Positions 1-10,991 of a stretch of DNA of 64,000 nucleotides are shown piece by piece. The notes beneath the pieces are model-generated. The model was not told the DNA's origin. It searched no databases and worked only from the letters and a program-made list of their open reading frames with translations. The position numbers and the translations under genes are program-made. Location of the stretch: NCBI GenBank assembly GCA_026770025.1, contig JAMXDE010000071.1:62001-126000 (forward strand), in the 5' to 3' direction. The stretch is from Craspedostauros australis. Its lineage: Eukaryota > Bacillariophyta > Bacillariophyceae > Mastogloiales > Achnanthaceae. Positions within the stretch are counted from its first letter, which is position 1. Every line of letters starts with the position of its first letter.

Positions 1-130
1 TGAATCCCTTGTGCGCACAGCCGCATGCTTCCTTCCGCGCCCACATGCATTCCATAAAGAAAGCATTCCCAGCATTCGCCGATCGTACGCAGCACAGCAC
101 ACACAACACAAGCACTCACGCGCCACGAGT

Positions 131-1687
131 GTGACAGAATAAGTAGTCCAATACGTATTACATGTACCTCATTATTTCTAACTGTTTGTATGATCATGGG
201 ATCAGGTCGATGTATTCTTCGAATGTCAGCTTGTGCGATTGGTACCGTGCAGACTGCTGATTGCCATTCATGGTGCAATGAATGTTGGCAAGGAACGCAG
301 CAACAAAATGAATGAGTGTGAGAGGATTCTGCAGTGTTTTGTTGGCGTTGCGAACGCTCACCAAGGGAAAATTTTTCGTGATCTCCTTGAATGCCCACTC
401 AACACAGATGCGACCCGACGCCATGTCCTTGTTGCACTGCGCCTCGGAGGACCCTGGAACAGTGTCCTTGTATGCAGCGAATATGTATGGTGTAGTAGGA
501 TACGCTGGATCGCCGTAGAGACGATATGGAGGATTGTTCTCATCCAATGGCATGAGAGCCTCCAGTCGCTGTTCGATTTGGCTTTGCTCGAACATGTACC
601 CGTCACCACGAGCACCCGCAATTGGCCCAAAGTAGTGAATGAGCAACCCATCTGGCGCAACGATGGCTTGATAGTGCAGCCCATGGCCACGTTTATAGCC
701 AGAGTAGAGGTCCTCTTGATTCTCCTTGGGACGACAGGTTTCCCAAAACGTGCCGTCGACATAAGCGAACACATCGTCCACCAAGCCGTGGGTGAGATGG
801 TGATTGTTCTCCGCATAGTCAGGGAATCGAGTATGAAACAAACTGATGTCACTCAGGTAGGGCATGCCAATGGCATAGAAGTAGGAGTAGAAAGTGGAGG
901 CAATACTGGAAATGCGGACGCTGTCCATGCTGAATTTCTGTTCCATGTCACACAGCCGTCCGCGATGTGCCAGGCGGAACAGCATGACGAGCAATCCCAT
1001 TTCGTATGATACCGTGTATCGATTCTTCACCTGAATGCATGCAGGATCTGCGTCACCTGACACTGCCTGGAATTTGGGCCAGAGACGGTCAGCCAGACGT
1101 TGGAGATCACGCACACGAAAACGAAAGTGACGAACACTTTCGCGGTCGTCCAGTTCTGCGATGGCAATGTTCCTGTTGGTGAACATGGGAGGAGGTCCCA
1201 ATGGAGTGAGGTAGAGTTGCTGCATCTGTAGCACATGACGGCCCAATGCGACGATGTTGCTATAGTGCTGAACCAAAATCACGACGCCTGCATAATCCAG
1301 ACGCTGGAAGTCGATGTCTGCTAGTTGAGCGATGGCAGCCTCAAATCGAGCGATGGCTTCTTGCAATGCCTGCCGCTCGGGAACAGTATTCCAGTTACGT
1401 CTGGCCATGACAACGATAGTAAGCAGTGGTCGAACGTGTAGAGGAGCTATGTGTGCGAAGGTGCGATGAACACAGAAGGATTGAAGGAGCAACGAGTATA
1501 GCATGAAGCGAAGCATGGAGGGAACGCATCATGCAACATCAAACAGGAACCGATGATGTGTTGTGACACTCATGGCCAAAATGTGACGCTCTTCGGGAGA
1601 CGTGAAAGCGAACATGTCTAAATTAGATACCCTAGAGATGGCGCGAACGGTTATTGACTCCACGTAATCCAAGCAGTATTCTGTCAC
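131..1687. repeat. possible inverted repeat ends around the Harbinger-like transposase
   Basis: GTGACAGAATA at 131-141 is repeated inverted as TATTCTGTCAC at 1677-1687, bracketing the transposase frame. The match is only 11 bp. It does not extend cleanly outward and no target-site duplication is evident, so this is weak evidence for element termini. Confidence 0.25.
194..1516 (-). CDS. PIF/Harbinger-like DDE superfamily transposase
   Basis: A 440-residue open frame resembling DDE_4-type endonucleases, the nuclear transposases of PIF/Harbinger and ISL2EU elements that cut and rejoin element ends. The three acidic positions appear in order: D in FAYVDGTFWE, D in YRLYGDPAYP and E in VEWAFKEI. 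Upstream lies a helical region (RVRDLQRLADRLWP...) like the DNA-binding part of the family. A second ATG at 1408 (MARRNWNTVPERQ) removes 36 hydrophobic, atypical residues and is the more likely start. No frameshift or internal stop is seen, so the protein may be intact. The Myb-like partner ORF that often accompanies Harbinger transposases is not visible nearby. It could be a domesticated gene or a transposon; the ends are unclear (an 11-bp inverted repeat is reported separately). Confidence 0.8.
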   Translation of the reverse strand: MLRFMLYSLLLQSFCVHRTFAHIAPLHVRPLLTIVVMARRNWNTVPERQALQEAIARFEAAIAQLADIDFQRLDYAGVVILVQHYSNIVALGRHVLQMQQLYLTPLGPPPMFTNRNIAIAELDDRESVRHFRFRVRDLQRLADRLWPKFQAVSGDADPACIQVKNRYTVSYEMGLLVMLFRLAHRGRLCDMEQKFSMDSVRISSIASTFYSYFYAIGMPYLSDISLFHTRFPDYAENNHHLTHGLVDDVFAYVDGTFWETCRPKENQEDLYSGYKRGHGLHYQAIVAPDGLLIHYFGPIAGARGDGYMFEQSQIEQRLEALMPLDENNPPYRLYGDPAYPTTPYIFAAYKDTVPGSSEAQCNKDMASGRICVEWAFKEITKNFPLVSVRNANKTLQNPLTLIHFVAAFLANIHCTMNGNQQSARYQSHKLTFEEYIDLIP

Positions 1688-2398
1688 GCACCAGTCCTGT
1701 GCAGTTTCCGTCACTCGGGAGTCAATGTCGGTGTGACACGTAGTCTGGGGGCCTGTGAGTGGAAATCCAAACAATGCGAAACCCCTCTAATGGCAACATG
1801 CAACGACCATTTCGAACCAGTTGTGTGTCACAGTCAATGATCTCTCGCATTCGTTGTGCTTCGACAGATGTCCACGCGCGTCGGTCTTCTTCAATGGTTT
1901 TACTCGTAGCAGTCGAAGATTCTCGTTTTCGGCGATGTCACACAACAGAACTCTGTTGTGATCGGAACGTGTTTGCTTCCTCCCTCGTTCCTTCTTTCTT
2001 CTTGTTGTCCATGGTGCATTTTCGCAATGGATGGGAACCAGAGGATCCAAACCAGAACCTGGGGTGCGATCAAGAGAACGATCCAAATCAGAATCAGAGG
2101 GGCGCGATCAAGAGAAGGAGGCAAACACAGGCAAACACAAAGAGAGAAAGAGGAGGCCATGCGAACAAGACAACAACACACACCACTCAAACCCGTGTTC
2201 GAGCACATCAGCAACTGACATCGAATTGCCACTCATATTCATCACACAGTGCATGATACTCGTACGGATACAAGCCAGTACAGACACCGCCATCGGTAGC
2301 TCATACCACACACTTGCTCGACAGCCAATCCAACGCCAATAATCCAACGTCAATCACCCAACAACCATCGTCCAGCAACTATCGACTATCCTCTCCAA
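1517..2398. other. intergenic, no gene recognised
   Basis: Only short, overlapping open frames occur here on both strands, with no recognisable domain. The last part (about 2200-2398, CA-rich and pyrimidine-rich) is probably the promoter and 5' UTR of the ankyrin/BTB gene. Confidence 0.5.
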
Positions 2399-5203
2399 AT
2401 GCCGAATGTTACGAACGAACAACTCGTTGATGCTGCCAAGGCAGGTGACTTGTGGGTGTTGAAGGAATGGAAGGCACAGAACAAGACGCAGAATGAAGGA
2501 GTTGATGTCAACTGCAAAAGCGGCAGTGATATCACTCTCCTTCATTGGGCATGCATTCACGGCCGCCTGGAGTGTGTGAAGTACCTCATCGAATCATGTG
2601 AGGCGGACATCAACTGCCAAAACAACGATGGTTTCACTCCCCTTCATGCGGCATGCGCTACCGGCCAGCTGGAATGTGCGAAGTACCTCATCGAATCATT
2701 CAGGGCCAACGCCAACTGCAAAAGCAACAATGGTTTCACTCCCCTTCATGTGGCATGCCAAAACGGCCAGCTGGAATGTGTGAAGCACCTCATCGAGTCA
2801 TGTGAGGCGGACATCAACTTCAAAGACAACGATGACGTCACTCCCCTTCATGCGGCATGCCAAAATGGCCGGCTGGAGTGTGTTGTGTACCTCATCAAAT
2901 CATGTGAGGCGAACATCAACTGCAAAGACAAGTTTGGTGGCACTCCCTTTCATCGTGCATGCATCACTGGCCAGCTGGAATGTGTGAAGTACCTCATCAA
3001 ATCATGTGAGGCCGACGCCAACTGCAAAACCAACGGCGGTGACACTCCCCTTCATCATGCATGCCTCGTTGGCCAACTGGGGTGTGCGAAGTACCTCATC
3101 GAATCATGCAGGGCTGACATCAACTGCAAAGACAGGTTTCATAACACTCCCCTTCATAAAGCATGCCGCAATGGCCAGCTGGAGTGTGTGAAGTACCTCA
3201 TCCAATCACATGGGGTCAACGTCAACCTCCAAAACTTGTTAGGTATCACTCCCCTTCATGAAGCATGCATGAACGACCAGCTGGAGTGCATCGAGTACCT
3301 CATCGCATCAGCCAATGCCGATATCGACATCCAAGACAATGTCAAGAAAACCCCTCTCGATGTGATCCGTACAACCGATCAACTCAATGTGGTGAAGTCA
3401 ATCATCGCTGGTCGCAGTCACCGCAACCAGCAACAGCGACAGCAGTTGAAAGAGAACAAGCAGGAGGACAAGCAACTGAAACAGCGGTTAAAACAGCAGA
3501 AGGAAGCAATGCAGGGCATGCTCTCGAAGAGTCAACGAGAGAACGAACAACTGAAACGGCAGGTAGAATGGGAGGGGCAAGAGAAGAACAAGAAGCACCA
3601 GGAGAGCGAACAACTGAAACAGCAGTTAGAACGGGAGGGGCAAGAGAAGAGCAACAAGGAGCAGGAGAACAAGCAACTGAAACAGCAGTTAAAACAGCAG
3701 AAGGAAGCAATGCAGGGCATGCTCTCGAAAAGTCAGCGAAAGAACGAACAACTGAAGCTGGAGTTGGGACAGCAGAAGGAAGAAATGCAGCGCATGCTCT
3801 CGAAAAGTCAACGAGAGAGCGGACAACTGAAACGGCAGTTGGAACGGGAGGGACAAGAAAAGAACAAGAAGGACCAGGAGAACAAGCAACTGAAATGGCA
3901 GATGAAACAGCAGTCGAAACAGCAATCGAAACAGCAGAAGGAGGCAATGCAGGGCATGGTCTCGAAAACTCGACGGGAGAACGAACAGCTGAAACAGCAG
4001 TTGGAATGGGAGGGGCAAGAGAAGACCCAGAAGGAGCAAGAGAATGAACAACTGAAACAGCAGTTGGGACGAGAGGAGGAAGAGAAGAAGCAGAAGGAGC
4101 AAGAGAATGAACAACTGAAACAGCAGTTGGAACGGAAGGAGGAAGAGAAGACCCAGAAGGAGCAAGAGAATGAACAACTGAAACAGCAGTTGGGACGGAA
4201 GGGGGAAGAGAAGAAGCAGAAGGAGCAAGAGAATGAACAACTGAAACAGCAGTTGGGACGGAAGGAAGAAGAGAAGACCCAGAAGGAGCAGGAGAACGAA
4301 CAATTGAAACAGCAATTGGAACGGAAGGAGGAATCAATGCAGCGCTTGCTCTCGAAAAGTCAACAGGAGAGCGAACAACTGAAACTGAAGTTGAAACAAC
4401 ATCTCAAGATCAGCATCGACCAAGATCGTTGCGCCGCTGTTCATGCTGAGGCCATCGCAGACGTTACCTTTCTGTGCGGACAAGGGGACGAACAACAATC
4501 AATCAAGGCAAACTCTGCAGTCCTCATGATCACTGTCCCATCCATTCAGACACTGATCAACTCTGGAATCCAACATCAATGCACTCACGATGGCGCTCAA
4601 GATACAACTGAACCCATCCAAACGACCATCCCTCTTCCCAACCTTCAACCAAAACACGTCCGACACGTCCTCCAATGCATCTACACAGGTGAGATGTCCT
4701 TCGACAACAGCGCTCATGAAGACAACACCAATACCGGTGACGCAAACCAACCAACTCCCACCCTCAATGGACAGGATGATCTGCAACAGCTGATCCTTGT
4801 GGCCAACGAGTTCGGCTTCTGGCGACTCAAGCTTGTTGTCGAAGCAGAGTTGGCCCGCAGGCATCTCACAGAGGACACCATGATAGATGTGTTGATATTC
4901 GCTGATCAACACAACGGCATGGTGTTGAAGGATGCAGCAATGAGAATGGCAGTTGGATATGAACAAAATCTGCTCACTCATCCAGAGTTCAAGAAATTGA
5001 TTCCACACCGTCAACTGATGACAGAGACCCAGGTGTTTTGCAGTGGGGAAGCGGAGAGCAATGACATTGATGATGAGTACAGCCGTATGTCCATGGTGGA
5101 GCTGTACAAGGTCATAGATGAGAACAAGGGTGCAGCACAAGTGGATTCATACATGGATCGGGCGACACTCGTGGACCTCGTCCGCTCAATGAGCACCAAT
5201 TGA
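2399..5203 (+). CDS. ankyrin repeat - coiled coil - BTB/POZ domain protein
   Basis: A 934-residue intronless protein. Residues about 10-340 hold a degenerate first ankyrin unit, eight good 34-residue ankyrin repeats (TPLHxAC..GQLECVKYLIES) and a worn last one. Residues about 345-665 are an extremely Q/E/K-rich coiled coil (NEQLKQQL units). Residues about 675-800 match a BTB/POZ fold (AEAIADVTFLCG..., ...HVRHVLQCIYTGEM), followed by BACK-like helices and a short C-terminal SAP-like helix pair (SMVELYKVIDENKG...DRATLVDLV). BTB proteins often serve as adaptors for cullin-3 ubiquitin ligases, with the other domain choosing the target; here ankyrin repeats would do that. This role is inferred from family knowledge. 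The long coiled coil between the two modules is unusual. The ATG at 2399 is the first in the frame. Confidence 0.85.
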   Translation: MPNVTNEQLVDAAKAGDLWVLKEWKAQNKTQNEGVDVNCKSGSDITLLHWACIHGRLECVKYLIESCEADINCQNNDGFTPLHAACATGQLECAKYLIESFRANANCKSNNGFTPLHVACQNGQLECVKHLIESCEADINFKDNDDVTPLHAACQNGRLECVVYLIKSCEANINCKDKFGGTPFHRACITGQLECVKYLIKSCEADANCKTNGGDTPLHHACLVGQLGCAKYLIESCRADINCKDRFHNTPLHKACRNGQLECVKYLIQSHGVNVNLQNLLGITPLHEACMNDQLECIEYLIASANADIDIQDNVKKTPLDVIRTTDQLNVVKSIIAGRSHRNQQQRQQLKENKQEDKQLKQRLKQQKEAMQGMLSKSQRENEQLKRQVEWEGQEKNKKHQESEQLKQQLEREGQEKSNKEQENKQLKQQLKQQKEAMQGMLSKSQRKNEQLKLELGQQKEEMQRMLSKSQRESGQLKRQLEREGQEKNKKDQENKQLKWQMKQQSKQQSKQQKEAMQGMVSKTRRENEQLKQQLEWEGQEKTQKEQENEQLKQQLGREEEEKKQKEQENEQLKQQLERKEEEKTQKEQENEQLKQQLGRKGEEKKQKEQENEQLKQQLGRKEEEKTQKEQENEQLKQQLERKEESMQRLLSKSQQESEQLKLKLKQHLKISIDQDRCAAVHAEAIADVTFLCGQGDEQQSIKANSAVLMITVPSIQTLINSGIQHQCTHDGAQDTTEPIQTTIPLPNLQPKHVRHVLQCIYTGEMSFDNSAHEDNTNTGDANQPTPTLNGQDDLQQLILVANEFGFWRLKLVVEAELARRHLTEDTMIDVLIFADQHNGMVLKDAAMRMAVGYEQNLLTHPEFKKLIPHRQLMTETQVFCSGEAESNDIDDEYSRMSMVELYKVIDENKGAAQVDSYMDRATLVDLVRSMSTN
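2530..3345 (+). repeat. 102-bp tandem repeats encoding ankyrin units
   Basis: Eight near-copies of a 102-bp unit. ACTCCCCTTCAT or a close variant recurs about every 102 bases from about 2530. Similarity at the DNA level points to expansion by tandem duplication rather than old divergence. Confidence 0.85.
4039..4353 (+). repeat. 63-bp tandem repeats in the coiled-coil region
   Basis: The phrase GAGAATGAACAACTGAAA recurs at 4039, 4102, 4165 and 4228 and, with changes, at 4291, giving a 63-bp (21-codon) period. Three heptads per unit keep the coiled-coil register after expansion or loss of a unit. Confidence 0.85.
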
Positions 5204-5920
5204 TCCAAAGGGATTGAGGCGGACGGAACTGCTGAGGAAGAGGAGGGAAGTGCCACACCATGCCATACCATCACAGCAGTCTTCGAGAAGTGAACGCATG
5301 GCGGAATTGAGTTGATGGATAAAAATAGTCGTCAGAATAGTCACTAGGATAGAAACCGTGTGAAAGGAGCTGGAGCAATTAATGATCCATTCATTCAATG
5401 GTGCGTCCGGCATGCCTTCATCGTCGCCTTTGGTGATGTGCACAGCATGCTGCTTCGTGCACTCCCGTATCGTTCGCAGCACGATTTGGTTGGGCCGCGA
5501 GATACGCATAATCTTCTGTGAATGAATTGCAGATGATCCCGGTTGGCATAAGGCATGTTGCTGTGCAGCATCATGGGCCAATGTGACATGAAGAGGATGG
5601 TTTAGCCACCGCTGTTGTCATGGTGATCGTCGTCGCCAATCATATGGTTTCAGCGTTCGTTGGTTTCAGTGGTGCGGAAGGATTTGTGTGGGAAATGGTG
5701 GTGGACCCCATGGGGGTCGTGCCTGGCTGGAAGGGCTCGAATCCAACTTGATGAAGTGGAGCGTACTGCGACAGTCAGCTTGTTGTTGTTGGTGCTTCAG
5801 TTCGTGCATCTTGTCGCACAGGACACAAGCGTATGCCAGCAGCTGCATGGTTTCGTTGTGGCCAACAAAGATGACAAGACATGGGAGAAGTTGCCGATGC
5901 CATCACACACGATGTCTTTC
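5204..5920. other. intergenic, no gene recognised
   Basis: This is the 3' flank of the ankyrin/BTB gene and the left flank of the DNA transposon. Small frames on both strands (for example 5186-5581 minus) have no recognisable domain and are not supported as genes. Confidence 0.5.
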
Positions 5921-5933
5921 ATATCCACGGAGA
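5921..5933 (+). repeat. left terminal inverted repeat
   Basis: ATATCCACGGAGA is the exact reverse complement of 11098-11110. If TA at 5922-5923 is the target duplication, the TIR proper starts at 5924. Confidence 0.8.
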
Positions 5934-5937
5934 TTTT

Positions 5938-5979
5938 TTGCGTCAGGGTGCAAAAAATAAACTTAACGTGGAGATTTAA
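5938..5979 (+). repeat. left subterminal transposon motifs
   Basis: The block contains TTGCGTCAGGGTGCAAA (5938-5954), related to two copies at the right end, and GTGGAGATTTAA (5968-5979), present inverted at 10992-11003. Such subterminal repeats are usual transposase-binding sites; that use is inferred. Confidence 0.6.
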
Positions 5980-6273
5980 GACGGTGCGATTTCCGAATCG
6001 ACTGGTTCGATTACTTCCCGTTTTTCCCTTGTGTGTTCTGATCTGTTGCTGTTGTGATTTCACGCTGTCTCTCGCGTCGTCTCCTTTTCTCCTCCTTCCG
6101 ACAACAACTACAACATTGTTGTTGCACAACGCACCTGTCCGCATTGATGCTCCTGCCAACACCTCTTCCCAGTCTCCATCGGTCCTCCTTCGAATCAGGA
6201 CATTCCCACCAACTTTATTTCGACATCAGACTATCTGCTCCTGCTCTTGCCTTCTCTGCAACCAACTCTCAAC

Positions 6274-8374
6274 CATGGCAGCTGCGAACAACAACAACAC
6301 CCTTGACATGATCCAGGCTATCGACAACGAGTTCGCTGATGCTCATGCCACCAACAACATCGATGCCCCACGCCTTCTCCATGACGGTATCAGCGACCAT
6401 GGTCATGATCCCAACAACCATGTTCATGTTGCCTCTGTCTGCAGCGATGACAAAGGTGGTGTTGTGGATCCACCACCCCCTACGCTTGTCGGTGCATTTG
6501 GTGTTCGACCTTCTACAAGGCATGGTTGCACCCATCAGGTCATCCTTCCTCCACCAAAGGACAACAGCAGGGGTTCCATGGAGTGGCATGTACTTTGTCC
6601 AGCCACTCATGGAACCACTGTCACCATCAGTGGCGCCCATAGTGTGACCTTGGCTCAGCTTTGAATGGAAGTCCAGAGCACTCGTCAATGTGTGCTCCGA
6701 CTGTTTCCAAAGCCTCCCCCAGGAATAGGCCCCGTTCTGTCCACCCCACATGACCTCATGTGCTACGTGCTGGGACCTTCATCTTCCATCTTCGTTGATG
6801 CGTTTGGACCAGGGGGCCTGGGCATCCCCTACAGCAGCTATGCAAGCTTTCTGTATGCATTCTTGGCTCAGATGTCTTTGGGGTGCACCACCAAGCGCCT
6901 CTACGACTCTGATGTCGTCAACAACCTGAATGCATTTCCATCCAAAGAATCGTACATTGCCACCTGGAGCAAAATCAGGGACAACGGGGATGCTCCATCA
7001 TCAGGAGGCCATCGGTTCCTTTGGGCAGAGCTGGAAAAGGCATTCAACCTATGCCTTCCAAAGATCTGTCTGAATCATGGCAATGGTCGTCGCATTGTCA
7101 CTCTCGATGATGACAAGGTCCATTGCCGGAGTCATGCTGACAGAAGTTGTTTGCTTCTCATGCAACATAATCATGCAAACCGCGATGGGTAAGTCTATCT
7201 CGCGCGCTTGTGTTGGCAATGATTGTTCCACTTTTCTTACACCATCTCATTCCATTCTCCTTCCTTCCTCTGTCCTTGTTCACTTCTTCTATTTGTCAGA
7301 ATACGATTGAATACCCTTGTGCAGAGTGCATCAGGTCTTGTTGTTGGCCTTGCTGCATCTCGTGACGAGCCTCATGAAGACAGCATGGCCCTCCTCTCCC
7401 AAATGGCACAGGCCAATGGAAGCCTCCGCAATGTCACGCTCATGGCGGACCGTGGCCACAACACTGAAATAAATTCGCGCGATCTCATCAGCAAGGACGC
7501 AGACCTTGAAGGAGCGAACAAGCATCACGCTCACCTGCCATTTACCTTTGGCGGCTGGACCGCACCAGGAAACCCACAGATGGACGTCGGAAAGCATGGC
7601 CCGCGCAAGCTTCAGATAGCGGTAACAAATAGCATGGGCAACAAACCATTCACTTGCTATTCTTACCGCCACACCCTGAACAACGTGATGGCTGTTGGCA
7701 CCAATGCTGCTTCATTCAAGTGGGACCTCAATCTAGAGAATCCTCGTGACCAACGAATGTACACCAACATGGTCAACAGGAAGGATGGAAACAATCGTCA
7801 GTCCGAGCTGTACCCACACTTCTTCCAACACTGCGTATCCGATTCTACCCTATCGCCTGCTGTGAGGGAAGCAAGGATGCTTGGCAACGACAAAACGGAC
7901 CAGCACAACAAAACAGCCATCAACAACGCAGCTGCAGCCTGGGCGGCACAGATTTGGGATTTCCAGGTCGAGGGGCTCAAATGCGAGCAGGGTGACCATC
8001 TATGGTTCATGCGGAGGAGGTTTGCTTTCACAAGCACCTCCATGTATACCATGATCAAGGCCGTGCTTGACAGCGGCGAGTGGTCGAGCTCCGAGAATTC
8101 TGCCGTATTCAACAAAGCCGCTTGGGAACACGTTGGCACCTACTTGGGGTTTGATGTTGCTGGAAAGGCCCAGACATACACCAAGCACTTAAGCATCGAA
8201 AGGACAAGGCTGAAGGCATTTACCACATACCAACGGCTGATGAATCCAAGCCACGATTCGACTGGGTTGGAAGCTCGGCTCGAAACTGGTGACAACAACA
8301 CCAACATCATGTCAGACTCCAATCCAGCTGCCCTTATGCAGCTCTTCTACATGAGCAAAGTCCATCGCAGTTGA
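6274..8374 (+). CDS. transposon-encoded DDE-like transposase module (interrupted)
   Basis: The path starts at ATG 6274 (MAAANNNNTLDMIQ) and runs in one frame through a TGA at 6662-6664 that is followed directly by ATG (6665). Exon 1 ends at 7188 (donor GGTAAGT). The intron is 7189-7299 (111 bp, acceptor TTTGTCAG) and exon 2 is 7300-8374. Splicing joins GG and A into Gly and keeps the frame (HANRDG-IRLNTLVQ). Candidate catalytic acids are in VTLDDDK (exon 1) and LMADRGHN (exon 2), spaced as in cut-and-paste transposases; the third acid is not certain. N- and Q-rich low-complexity residues come first. The stop at 8372-8374 is also a TGA, and the next frame continues in phase. Either the copy is damaged or the TGA codons are read. 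The transposase assignment comes from these motifs plus the terminal repeats. Confidence 0.6.
7189..7299 (+). other. spliceosomal intron in transposon gene
   Basis: The donor is GTAAGT. A pyrimidine-rich stretch precedes the acceptor TTTGTCAG. Removal joins the frames exactly. Confidence 0.8.
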
Positions 8375-8389
8375 AGAACAAACTATGCC

Positions 8390-10659
8390 ATGCTGCATCG
8401 AATTCTGGCACAGCACGATAAAGTCCGGCGGCGCTTTGTTGCTCTCGCTGACGCGTCCCTGAAGAAGCAAGTGAAGGAACGACTACCAAAGGCCAACTTG
8501 TCCCAGGATACAAGGACCACTCTGCTTGATAGAATGGTGGCATTAACCCTCAAAGATATGGCAAGGGAGCTGGAGATGTCATCTGCTGATGAGGAAGATA
8601 ATGATACGCCATGGATGGCATCATTGAAGCATAGGCTTACAACAACAATGCTACAAACATGGTTCATGAAAGGATTGAAGGGGAAGGCCGCGAAGAATGC
8701 AAAGTTGGGCCATACATGTGAAATCCCACTGATGAAGAAGGCCATGGAGTGTGTCAGAGTGGGAAGCTCTGGAAATCGTATCAAAGCAGGGTACCGTGCT
8801 GGTCTCGTCGCAAAGAAAACTGTTCCCTACGCTCGAGCATCCGTAGATTTTCTGGCGATTGTGGGAGACCCTGACAACGATGACACTGACAAAGTCTTCG
8901 TTGTCGAGATGAAGACTCGAGCGACAACCAAAACAGAGGAGTTGGAGAAGACACATCTTCGCCAAGCAAGCAGGACCACCAGGATTGACGAGGATGCTCA
9001 TGTGTTCCGAAACTTGCAGGACAATGTGTGGCGCGCGCAATTTTGGCAGGAGTGGGAAATGGTGCAACTACTGCATCATTCATTTGTCTTTGGAGTGCCA
9101 GGCGCGATGATTGTCGTTGGTAAGTTGTTTCCTGAGGCTGGCATGTATGTGTCGCTGACAGCACGCATTGCAAAACGGCAGGCCCAACATGATGTGATCA
9201 CTAACGTTTCTGTTCCTTCATTGCTGCTGTCACCACCATTTGTGCACTTGTTCTGTCGGTAGGTGATTCAACTGGCAACATTCTAAGATCCATGTCCACA
9301 AGGTTCTCAGCTTCATTGGTGTTGTCTTATGGAATGGTTCTTGACAACCTGTATCGCTTCACTTTGGATTTCGCGTACACCAACATTGATACCGATCCAA
9401 TTTCAACATCGTCTGGAGCCATGCTTGAGAAGTATCTACTTTCGAAGAGATCGGGCGGAAAACAGTCTTCAGGTGGTCACCACATCGCAGCACTGACGAA
9501 GGATGATGTGTTCCATCAGTTGTTGATCTGGAAGGCATGCCAACAACTGCCTATCCCAGTTCCAAGAGTGCATACGTTCGTCCCTGCCATAATATCGCGA
9601 TGGAACGCCTTCAAAGGGGGATCGGATGTTATAACGCGAATGATCCGACAACATGAAGTGCTTCCTCCCTTCCCAACATTCCAATGCAAAGCGGTGATAC
9701 AAATTCTGGAAGTTGTGATGTTGTTCATGCACAAACTCATGCATTACTGCTGCACACCTGACATTCATACAAACACAGATCTGGACAGAATACCAACTAT
9801 TCACCACTACAGGAAGATGCTGAACAAGCACCAATCGGTCGCTCAGTCCTTGGAGATCCCAAGGGATGTGATGGGTGACATCGTGATGGAGGAAACGGGA
9901 AAGACCACGGACAAGGAATTGAGCACACAGCGGAGAAAGGCGTTGGCAGCACCAGCAAAGCCAAAAAGTACCGCCGATCCACTCATTGTGGCCGATGGAA
10001 GGCGCACGAACAACCAAGAGGTGAAGAAGCACAAGGACGTGTGGAAACTTCTTGCCAGTGTGGAACATACCCCATCAGTGGCAGCAGATGCGCTCGATGA
10101 GAGGCTGCAGCCAGGCAATCATGAACCGATCCATTGCCTCAATCTGAGGCAACCGTGCGTGGTTTGCGGAGTTTTTACTCGCTGGTTATGCATGTGCTGC
10201 CATCTCTTTGCCTGTGTCGCACCTACAGCCAATCATGTTAGATGGGAGAAGGGGTGTTGCATCCATCACATAGCAACGATGAGGAACATCGCCATGAACA
10301 AAGAAGTAGCAGTGGCATCCAACACATGCTACTGGATGCTGCACAGCAAAGACCGTTCGTGGGTGCCAAAAACGGAGGAGACGTATGTGCAATGGAACAA
10401 GAACAATCCAAAGAAGAAGCAGAAGGAGGGGGCTGATTCACAACAGGCAGAAGCAGTAGCCCCGCCACAACCAACAGAAAACGCCATGCCAACACCTCCA
10501 AGACGAAGTCCAAGAAGAACTACGACGCACCGGAAGGAGGGGAAGAAACGACGTCGATCGCCGACACCTTCTCCCGAATGGGTAAGTCGAGGACGAACAC
10601 GCGCCGCGTGCAAAGCAAAGGACTGTGAGGAGGGCCATGGCCAAAGAGCAAAGTTATGA
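8390..10659 (+). CDS. transposon-encoded PD-(D/E)XK nuclease with cysteine-rich C-terminus
   Basis: This frame continues, in phase, from the preceding TGA (8372-8374); the first ATG is at 8390. Exon 1 runs to 9119, the intron is 9120-9262 (donor GTAAGT, acceptor CGGTAG, 143 bp) and exon 2 is 9263-10659, joining VVG-DSTGN in frame. Residues around 8740-8960 show a restriction-nuclease core: GNRIKAGYRAG, then D in ASVDFLAIV and ExK in FVVEMKTR, as in lambda-exonuclease/YqaJ-like PD-(D/E)XK enzymes. Near 10150-10230 lies a C-x2-C...C-x-C-C...C cluster (PCVVCGVFTRWLCMCC), reminiscent of the zinc-binding tail of piggyBac transposases. The end is basic and proline-rich (RRSPRR, KKRRR), suitable for nuclear import or DNA contact. 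A GTAAGT at about 10580 could be another donor, so the C-terminus is uncertain. Confidence 0.65.
9120..9262 (+). other. spliceosomal intron in transposon gene
   Basis: Donor GTAAGTTG, acceptor CGGTAG. Splicing links the nuclease domain to the C-terminal half without a frame change. Confidence 0.75.
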
Positions 10660-10991
10660 AGCAAGCCACCACTAACACACAGGTGGATAGGTGAGATGGA
10701 AGGATGCAAAGAACCTGCTGCTGAGATACGATACAACAGTCTGCGCGAAGGAGCATGTATAACATAGTAGACATTGCCACCAAGCACAAGCATGGAACCC
10801 ACATGAGCACGATGTCGATGAGGTGCGACTGGAATGAAATGGTGCCGCAAGAGAACATCATTGCAGGGGAGAAGGAAGGAGGAAGGTCTAGGTATTGGGG
10901 GAGGCATGTCGTATGGGCGGACGAGAGCTCTGAAATGCGACCAGAAAATACACCAAGCAGTCGAAGAAGTCAGGACTGTTTTATTGTCGTG
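10660..10991. other. 3' non-coding part of the DNA transposon
   Basis: The stretch lies between the C-terminal stop and the subterminal repeats. No supported gene is seen. Confidence 0.5.

Noticed and set aside
3402-4337. Long minus-strand frames (311 and 208 codons) opposite the coiled coil
   Set aside because: They are mirror products of the Q/E/K-rich repeat (giving Leu/Ser/Pro runs) and overlap a clear gene.
10329-10907. 192-codon minus frame at the transposon C-terminus
   Set aside because: Complement of the basic, proline-rich tail plus UTR.
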